From: Piscirickettsiaceae bacterium
GTDB taxonomy: Bacteria; Pseudomonadota; Gammaproteobacteria; Nitrosococcales; Methylophagaceae
Length of the DNA stretch: 5,301 bases
Assembly (NCBI GenBank): GCA_030620285.1
Contig: JAUXFA010000111.1
Coordinates: 1-5,301 of the forward strand
Reading direction: 5' to 3'
The first letter of the stretch is position 1. Every line of letters begins with the position of its first letter. Under the pieces are notes generated by a model. It worked only from the letters and a program-made list of their open reading frames with translations. It had not been told where the DNA came from and searched no databases. Made by a program: the position numbers and the translations under genes. Below, one piece after another: positions 1 to 5,301 of this stretch.

Positions 1-177
1 ATAACCTTCAGCATATTTATTAGTTAAAGAGGAGCCTTGAGCTGCCATAACACGGGGACTGGTGTAGTTTTCAGATGCAATCAATTCAATATGATCTTCC
101 TGACGCTGGTTCTCGGCCTCAATAGCTTGAAACAACTCATCATCAAAACCAGCAATGGTCATGTTTTTCTTGTACAC
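1..177 (-). CDS. glyA: Serine hydroxymethyltransferase, N-terminal part (runs off left edge)
   Basis: Only the first 59 codons are present; the frame is open to base 1. The enzyme is a cytosolic PLP-dependent transferase that converts serine and tetrahydrofolate to glycine and 5,10-methylene-THF, the main source of one-carbon units. The translation contains the family's signature N-terminus: [17 protein letters not shown], then [12 protein letters not shown] (about residues 31-41), then LTNKYAEGY at the edge. Ser35, Tyr55 and Glu57 fall at the same numbers as in E. coli GlyA, which supports the GTG start at 177. An in-frame ATG at 162 has no good ribosome site, whereas the GTG has AGGGGA 5 nt upstream. 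The PLP lysine lies outside the window. The gene is divergent from the oxidoreductase at 288. Identification is secure from sequence; the start is well supported. Confidence 0.96.
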   Translation of the reverse strand, partial: MYKKNMTIAGFDDELFQAIEAENQRQEDHIELIASENYTSPRVMAAQGSSLTNKYAEGY

Positions 178-182
178 GGATT

Positions 183-188
183 TCCCCT
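183..188 (-). promoter_or_regulatory. Ribosome binding site of glyA
   Basis: AGGGGA on the minus strand lies 5 nt before the GTG at 177. It favours this GTG over the ATG five codons downstream, which is preceded only by an A-rich stretch. Confidence 0.7.
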
Positions 189-213
189 GTTTCTACTTTA
201 GAATTAACGGTAT

Positions 214-242
214 ATTCTATCCCACTACGCGCTATGCTTCTA
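214..242 (-). promoter_or_regulatory. Possible sigma-70 promoter for glyA
   Basis: On the minus strand a TAGAAT -10-like hexamer (214-219) is preceded, after a 17-nt spacer, by TAGAAG (237-242), which matches only three of six positions of the -35 consensus. The -10 lies about 37 nt upstream of the glyA GTG, a sensible distance for a short leader. The 110-bp divergent gap must hold promoters for both flanking genes, but I could not find a convincing plus-strand promoter. This is inference from motif matching alone and the -35 is weak. Confidence 0.3.
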
Positions 243-287
243 TGCCATAGTCATTTTTTTGTATTTTCTTCGTAGGTTAAGCCATTT

Positions 288-1148
288 ATGAACATATCAT
301 TATTAGGGACAGGATTGATGGGGCAAGCTTTAGGCGAACATCTTCTTACACAAAATCACCAATTAACAGTATTTAATCGCAGCCCTGAAAAAACCGTGAA
401 TTTACAACAACGAGGTGCGCTTATTGCAAGCTCTGCGCAAGATGCCATTAAAGCCAGTGATTTTTCTCTTTTAATGCTCAGTGATGCCGATGCAATTAAT
501 ACCGTTCTCGATAGTATCGAACCTGATACCTTCATCGGCAAAATGATTATCCAAATGGGCACGATTGCACCGGATGAATCTCGCGCTCTCGCCAAACGGA
601 TTACTGACTATCAAGGATTTTATTTAGAATGTCCGGTATTAGGTAGCCTGCCAGAGGCCAGATCGGGCAGTTTAATTTTGATGGCTGGCGGCAATAATGA
701 TGATTATCAAACCGCATTACCACTCTTGAAAATAATCGGGAACGATCCGCAACATATTGGAGCTATAGGCCAAGGGTCTACCGTTAAACTAGCTATTAAT
801 CAATTGATTGCAGGCCTAACCTCAAGTTTTGCATTAAGTTTGGCTCTAGTGGAAAACCAAGGCGTTGCTACTGAACAGTTTATGAAAATTGTTCGGGACA
901 GTGCTCTTTATGCTCCAACCTTCGATAAAAAACTCGACCGAATGATACAGCGTGATTTTGCTAATCCAAATTTCCCCACCAAACACTTAGCCAAAGATAC
1001 TCGACTATTTTTAACGGTTGCTAAACAGCTAAACTTAGAAACCTGTGCACTGGAAGGCATCAATAAATTATTAGATAAAACCTTACAACAAGGTTTAGCT
1101 GATACCGATTATTCAGCGATTTATTCTGGTGTATCAAAACAGAGTTAG
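288..1148 (+). CDS. NAD(P)-dependent beta-hydroxyacid dehydrogenase (3-hydroxyisobutyrate dehydrogenase / glyoxylate-succinic semialdehyde reductase family)
   Basis: This 286-residue protein has the usual length and layout of the family. An N-terminal Rossmann domain carries GTGLMG (7-12) and an FNRS segment (29-32) whose Arg31 suggests NADPH preference. GTIAP (91-95) corresponds to the STV-type cofactor/substrate loop. The substrate motif is ECPVLGS (114-120), and the all-helical C-terminal domain has the predicted catalytic lysine, Lys167, in GQGSTVKLAIN. Phe229 and Asp237 in the FPTKHLAKD segment match residues seen in plant glyoxylate reductase GLYR1. The family reduces small semialdehydes or glyoxylate, or oxidises 3-hydroxyacids, in the cytosol; the exact substrate cannot be read from sequence. 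Leu118 replaces the Ser normally found in the PVSG motif. The start is the first ATG, directly before the Rossmann fold; its Shine-Dalgarno is weak (AGG about 11 nt upstream). It is divergent from glyA and convergent with purA. Confidence 0.9.
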   Translation: MNISLLGTGLMGQALGEHLLTQNHQLTVFNRSPEKTVNLQQRGALIASSAQDAIKASDFSLLMLSDADAINTVLDSIEPDTFIGKMIIQMGTIAPDESRALAKRITDYQGFYLECPVLGSLPEARSGSLILMAGGNNDDYQTALPLLKIIGNDPQHIGAIGQGSTVKLAINQLIAGLTSSFALSLALVENQGVATEQFMKIVRDSALYAPTFDKKLDRMIQRDFANPNFPTKHLAKDTRLFLTVAKQLNLETCALEGINKLLDKTLQQGLADTDYSAIYSGVSKQS

Positions 1149-1158
1149 TTATCCATAG

Positions 1159-1204
1159 TGAACTTGTCGAACCAGCTTAATCAACACACCCTTCGACAAG
1201 CTCA
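1159..1204. repeat. Inverted repeat with 13-bp arms, REP-like, between convergent genes
   Basis: Arms at 1159-1171 (TGAACTTGTCGAA) and 1192-1204 (TTCGACAAGCTCA) are complementary at 12 of 13 positions around a 20-nt loop. In minus-strand RNA the odd pair is a G-U wobble, so the stem is fully paired in the purA transcript, while plus-strand RNA has an A-C mismatch. The TTCGACAAGCTCA core resembles a palindromic motif I recall as dispersed in many bacterial genomes, so this may be one copy of a REP-like family. It lies between the stop codons of the oxidoreductase and purA and could protect or end transcripts, but no T-tract follows on either strand, so it is not a classical intrinsic terminator. 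Confidence 0.65.
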
Positions 1205-1215
1205 GGGACAACGGA

Positions 1216-1229
1216 AGCCTATCTATAGG

Positions 1230-1231
<2 letters not shown>
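1216..1231. repeat. Short perfect inverted repeat overlapping the purA stop codon
   Basis: AGCCTAT and ATAGGCT (7-bp arms separated by CT) form a perfect palindrome that includes two bases of the purA TAG stop. As an RNA hairpin it would lose the innermost pairs, giving about 6 bp with a 4-nt loop. No T-tract follows on the minus strand. It may act together with the larger inverted repeat just downstream in purA mRNA 3'-end formation, but this is inference. Confidence 0.4.
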
Positions 1232-2590
<1,359 letters not shown>

Positions 2591-2595
<5 letters not shown>

Positions 2596-3712
2596 TCAAT
2601 TTTTGTTCAGGCAGTTGATAGATCACTATTTCACCCTGACTGCGTAATTGTGCCACTTTTTGTTGCTCAGCTTCATCATCAGACCACACAACAGAAATAG
2701 CGGCTTTGCGTTCACCAGCATTGGGCAATTGATTTGCTATCGTTTTTAAATCTAAACTAAAGCCTGTAGCAGGTTGAGCATTACCAAAATCTTTACCAAT
2801 ATCATCATAACGACCGCCCATAGCAATCGCCTGTGATGAACCCGGCTGATAAGCTGCAAACACAACCCCGGTGTGATAGTGATAACCTCGCAACTCTGCC
2901 AAATCAAAATTGATCGCAACATTAGGTAACCTTTTCGCTGCGATATCGATAATGGCTTGTAACGTTGCTAATGCATCCTGTACTTGCTCTGGCGCATTGC
3001 TGAGCACTTGTTTCGCTTGTGGTAGTGCATCTACACCGCCATTTAACTCTGCTAATGCCAATAACATAGTGTGGCTATCATCAGACAATTGATAACTCGT
3101 TAGTAAAGCTTCAATTTCAGCTATTGCTTTGCGCTGTAGTGCTGAAAATAGCTCTTGTTCTTGGGCGTCATCCAAACCCGCATGCTGAGCTAAACCACGA
3201 TAAATACCAACATGCCCAATATCTAATAATAATGTTGTAGCGACATCCGTACAGCTAATGATCTCAACCATTAATTGCAATACTTCGATATCACTTTCAG
3301 GGCCTGTATCACCATAAATTTCGGCGCCTAATTGGATAGGATTACGAGAAGTGCCCTGCCCGTGAGGTAAGGTATGCAATACATTACCGATATAACACAG
3401 TCTTAATACATCTTGCTGTTCACGTAGATTATGAGCGGCAATACGTGCCACTTGCGGTGTCATATCAGCACGAATCCCCATCAACCGCCCCGACATTTGG
3501 TCGGTGAGTTTGAAGGTTTGCAAATCAAGTTTTTTACCCGTCCCGGTTAATAAGGAATCTAAGTATTCTACTAATGGTGGAAAGACTAACTGATAACCCC
3601 AGCTTTGCATTTTATCTAGCAGTTTTCGGCGTAATGTTTCAAGTTGCACTGCTTGTTGGGGCATTAATTCATCAATGCCTTCTGGCAGCAACCAACGTTC
3701 TTTCTGACTCAT
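2591..3712 (-). CDS. hisZ: ATP phosphoribosyltransferase regulatory subunit, C-terminus apparently shortened by a frameshift
   Basis: HisZ is a catalytically inactive paralogue of histidyl-tRNA synthetase. It assembles with the short form of HisG and is needed for ATP phosphoribosyltransferase, the first step of histidine synthesis, including its feedback control by histidine. The 373-residue product starts ERWLLPEGIDELMP and has the class II synthetase-like core: LLTGTGKKLDLQTFKLTD (54-71), RADMTPQVAR (81-90), the histidine-site-like LRGYHYHTGVVFAAY (274-288) and AMGGRYDDIG (297-306). There is no anticodon-binding domain, which separates it from HisS. The usual C-terminal CDRxL...G.W segment is absent; a matching CSRLL peptide lies just downstream in another frame, so the tail was probably lost by a one-base shift near 2591-2599. 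The ATG at 3712 starts 4 nt after the DUF2065 stop with no clear Shine-Dalgarno, which suggests coupled translation. Confidence 0.95.
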
Positions 3713-3716
3713 CTAA

Positions 3717-3914
3717 TTAATTTACCCAATAAAGTAAAACTACGCCCAAAACCATACTAAATAAGCCAATAGTTCTTAGTTTCTGATCATTCATACTAGC
3801 CATTTGTATCAATGCTTTTCTAAAGGTAGAAGGACTTAGAAAAGGCATAAGGCCTTCAATCACTAACATTAATGCCGTTGCTATCCAGAGGCTATGTAAT
3901 AAACTGGTGCTCAC
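3717..3914 (-). CDS. DUF2065 (YjeT-type) small inner-membrane protein
   Basis: This 65-residue protein matches the DUF2065 family, whose E. coli member YjeT is also 65 residues and sits between hflC and purA. Two hydrophobic segments, about residues 8-27 and 47-63, flank a short basic loop containing the family-like EGLMPFLSPSTFRKAL stretch (20-35), so a two-pass membrane protein is predicted. Its function is unknown; the constant location beside hflKC suggests, but does not show, a link to that complex. The start is GTG at 3914. It is in the same frame as hflC and directly follows tandem stops TAA TAA, so it cannot begin earlier. No Shine-Dalgarno is visible, and translation is probably coupled to hflC. 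Confidence 0.9.
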   Translation of the reverse strand: MSTSLLHSLWIATALMLVIEGLMPFLSPSTFRKALIQMASMNDQKLRTIGLFSMVLGVVLLYWVN

Positions 3915-3917
3915 TTA

Positions 3918-4775
3918 TTATTTTGTACTAAAACTATCAAAGAATTCGCCTTTCGGTTCAATCACCAACATATCATCACCATTAAATACATTTTTATAGG
4001 CTGATAATCGACGATAGAAAGCATAAAACGCTTCATCTTTACCATAAGCTTGAGCATAAATATCAGTTGCTTTCGCATCACCGTTACCACGAATTTCTTC
4101 TGCTTTTTGCTCTGCTTCAGCGAGAACAGTAATTCTTTCTCTATCGGCTCTTGATTTAATAGATTCTGCTTCTTCGGCACCCTGTGCTCGTGTTTCATTA
4201 GCTTCCTGCAAACGTTCCGTCCGCATTCTCAGATACACCGCTTCATTAATGTCTTGAGGGAAGTCAATGCGTTTAATACGGATATTAACCACTTCTATAC
4301 CAAACTCTTTGGCGCTTTCATTAGCGTCAGACAATATCTCAGCCACCATTGTTGTGCGATCACCAGCAACCACTTCATTCACAGTCCGGGTAGCAAAAGC
4401 ATCACGTAAACCATTATTCACGATATGAAATAGTCGTGAACTCGCTAACCGTTGATCACCACTTACTGCAGTGTAATAAAGACTAGTATCGGCAATTCGC
4501 CATAATAAGAACGAATCGACTAATAAGTTTTTATTTCTACCCGTTAGATAATTTTCTGGTTTGGCGTCAATGGTTAATATACGGCCATCAAAACGTTTCA
4601 CTTCTTCAAAGCCGGGGATTTTAAAATGGATCCCAGGTTTAAAGTCAGCCTGTTTTATTTCACCTAAACGGAGTAATAAAATACGTTCACGTTGATCAAC
4701 AAAAAATACCGTTGAACTAAAAATAACAAAGGCAACAAAGCCAAGAAAGATCATTAAATTTATTCGTGAAGCCAT
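3918..4775 (-). CDS. hflC: HflC, SPFH-domain subunit of the FtsH-modulating HflKC complex
   Basis: HflC pairs with HflK in a large membrane assembly that surrounds and modulates the FtsH protease; most of each subunit lies on the periplasmic side. This 285-residue product has a single N-terminal membrane anchor (about 7-26), VDQRERILLLRLGEI (26-40), then an SPFH/Band 7 domain with PGIHFKIPG (47-55), LLVDSFLLWRI (84-94) and GIEVVNIRIKRIDFP (159-173). A charged, Ala/Glu-rich coiled coil follows (about 185-240), then DEAFYAFYRRLSAY (247-260) and an FF-containing end. It lacks the internal insertion of the 334-residue E. coli protein. I chose the ATG at 4775 over the in-frame ATG at 4805, because MASRINL resembles the family start, a GAGGGG ribosome site precedes it, and the longer form would overlap hflK by 29 nt. 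ATG follows the hflK stop after 1 nt. Confidence 0.96.
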   Translation of the reverse strand: MASRINLMIFLGFVAFVIFSSTVFFVDQRERILLLRLGEIKQADFKPGIHFKIPGFEEVKRFDGRILTIDAKPENYLTGRNKNLLVDSFLLWRIADTSLYYTAVSGDQRLASSRLFHIVNNGLRDAFATRTVNEVVAGDRTTMVAEILSDANESAKEFGIEVVNIRIKRIDFPQDINEAVYLRMRTERLQEANETRAQGAEEAESIKSRADRERITVLAEAEQKAEEIRGNGDAKATDIYAQAYGKDEAFYAFYRRLSAYKNVFNGDDMLVIEPKGEFFDSFSTK

Positions 4776-4776
4776 C

Positions 4777-5301
4777 TTAACGCCCCCCTCTGCTACGTGC
4801 ATCATCTCGCGCTGATGAACTAGTTGACGCTGAACCTGTTGATGGATATGCCGTTATATTACCCAAATCAACTCGGGCTGGTGACAAAGTATTGGGGCCA
4901 CGCATTCTATCTAAAGGTAAATACAACACATTATTACTATCCTTCGATACATCAACTAATACTTTCTGGCTACGACTATAAACCGATTCCATGGTGTCTA
5001 AATACAATCGCTCCTTAGTAATGTCAGGTGCTTTTTCATACTCTGCTAACACTTGTAAAAAACGACTGGTTTCACCATTAGCCTTAGCAACAATTTGGTT
5101 TTTATACGCTTCAGCTTCTTGCTCTATCCGCACTGCTTTACCTCGTGCTCTTGGCACTATATCTCTAGCGTAAGCAGATGCCTCATTAATTTGGCTCTCT
5201 TTATCAGCATCAGCTTTTACAACGTCAGCAAAAGCAGCTTGAACTTGTGGCGGTGACTGAATATCCGGCATATTAAAGTTAGTCACTACCAAACCGGTAC
5301 C
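4777..5301 (-). CDS. hflK: HflK, SPFH-domain subunit of the FtsH-modulating HflKC complex, C-terminal part (runs off right edge)
   Basis: The frame is open to the right edge, giving 174 residues; the N-terminal membrane anchor and most of the SPFH domain lie outside. The visible part opens with the end of that domain (LVVTNFNMPDIQSPPQVQAAF, residues 4-24 of the fragment, shown here by its key NFNMPDIQSPPQV portion). A long helical coiled-coil region follows, including EASAYARDIVPRARGKA (40-56), EAEAYKNQIVAKANGE (62-77) and FLQVLAEYEKAPDITKERLY (81-100), then METM-like DTMESV (102-107), KVLVD (113-117) and LYLPLDRM (126-133). These match the C-terminal half of HflK closely. A polar Ser/Ala/Arg-rich tail (about 152-174) ends the protein, as is common in HflK. 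There is no start codon in the window; a TTG near the edge is not the start. The stop is 1 nt from the hflC ATG. Confidence 0.96.
   Translation of the reverse strand, partial: GTGLVVTNFNMPDIQSPPQVQAAFADVVKADADKESQINEASAYARDIVPRARGKAVRIEQEAEAYKNQIVAKANGETSRFLQVLAEYEKAPDITKERLYLDTMESVYSRSQKVLVDVSKDSNNVLYLPLDRMRGPNTLSPARVDLGNITAYPSTGSASTSSSARDDARSRGGR
4784..4790 (-). promoter_or_regulatory. Ribosome binding site that decides the hflC start
   Basis: GAGGGGG on the minus strand lies about 8 nt before the ATG at 4775 and overlaps the last codons of hflK. It supports the ATG at 4775 over the upstream ATG pair at 4802-4805. Confidence 0.6.

Noticed and set aside
356..595. 79-codon minus-strand open frame antisense to the oxidoreductase
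   Set aside because: It overlaps the conserved Rossmann domain coding sequence and has no independent support.
1149..1229. A classical bidirectional rho-independent terminator between oxidoreductase and purA
   Set aside because: Stem-loops exist but no run of T follows them on either strand, so they were recorded as repeats instead.
2910..3092. 60-codon plus-strand open frame antisense to hisZ
   Set aside because: The hisZ frame on the other strand has clear family motifs across this segment, and the plus-strand peptide has no recognisable feature.
3962..4198. 78-codon minus-strand open frame inside hflC
   Set aside because: It is an alternate-frame reading of the conserved coiled-coil region of hflC; its Lys-rich composition reflects shifted Ala/Glu codons.
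4776..4805. A longer HflC starting at the ATG at 4805 (MMHVAEGGVK extension)
   Set aside because: It would overlap hflK by 29 nt, adds a polar stretch unlike HflC N-termini, and has a poorer ribosome site than the ATG at 4775.
5296..5301. GGTACC (a KpnI site) exactly at the right edge, hinting at a cloned fragment end
   Set aside because: It reads as normal in-frame hflK sequence, and one hexamer at an edge can be chance; no matching site is seen at the left edge.

Overview
The window looks like ordinary chromosomal DNA from a fairly AT-rich gammaproteobacterium. On the minus strand, five genes lie end to end in the transcription order hflK (partial) - hflC - DUF2065/yjeT - hisZ - purA. This is the conserved hfl-purA neighbourhood of gammaproteobacteria. 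The presence of hisZ implies the short, HisZ-dependent form of HisG, so the enteric bacteria, which use long HisG and lack hisZ, are unlikely. The short HflC without the E. coli-type insertion fits a Pseudomonas-like or other non-enteric lineage. A methylotroph or sulfur-oxidiser relative is possible, but this is only a guess from base composition and gene order.

Layout from left to right: the first 59 codons of glyA (minus strand, running out of the left edge); a 110-bp divergent intergenic region; a plus-strand NAD(P)-dependent beta-hydroxyacid dehydrogenase of the 3-hydroxyisobutyrate dehydrogenase/glyoxylate reductase family (288-1148); an 81-bp convergent intergenic region holding two inverted repeats, the larger resembling a dispersed REP-like palindrome; then purA (1230-2543), hisZ (2591-3712), DUF2065 (3717-3914), hflC (3918-4775) and the C-terminal 174 codons of hflK (4777 to the right edge).

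The minus-strand cluster is very tightly packed, with 1 to 4 nt between hflK, hflC, DUF2065 and hisZ, so it is probably one transcription unit. HflK and HflC form the membrane SPFH complex that controls the FtsH protease. DUF2065 is a small inner-membrane protein. HisZ is the regulatory subunit for the first step of histidine synthesis, and PurA commits IMP to AMP. The last two share purine-linked metabolism: HisG/HisZ consumes ATP, and the histidine pathway returns AICAR to purine synthesis.

I found no undescribed system. The most useful observation is that hisZ appears to have lost its C-terminal end to a one-base frameshift. The missing tail can be read in the next frame and would end 8 nt inside purA. 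Second is a leucine in the oxidoreductase at a position where the family normally has a substrate-contacting serine.
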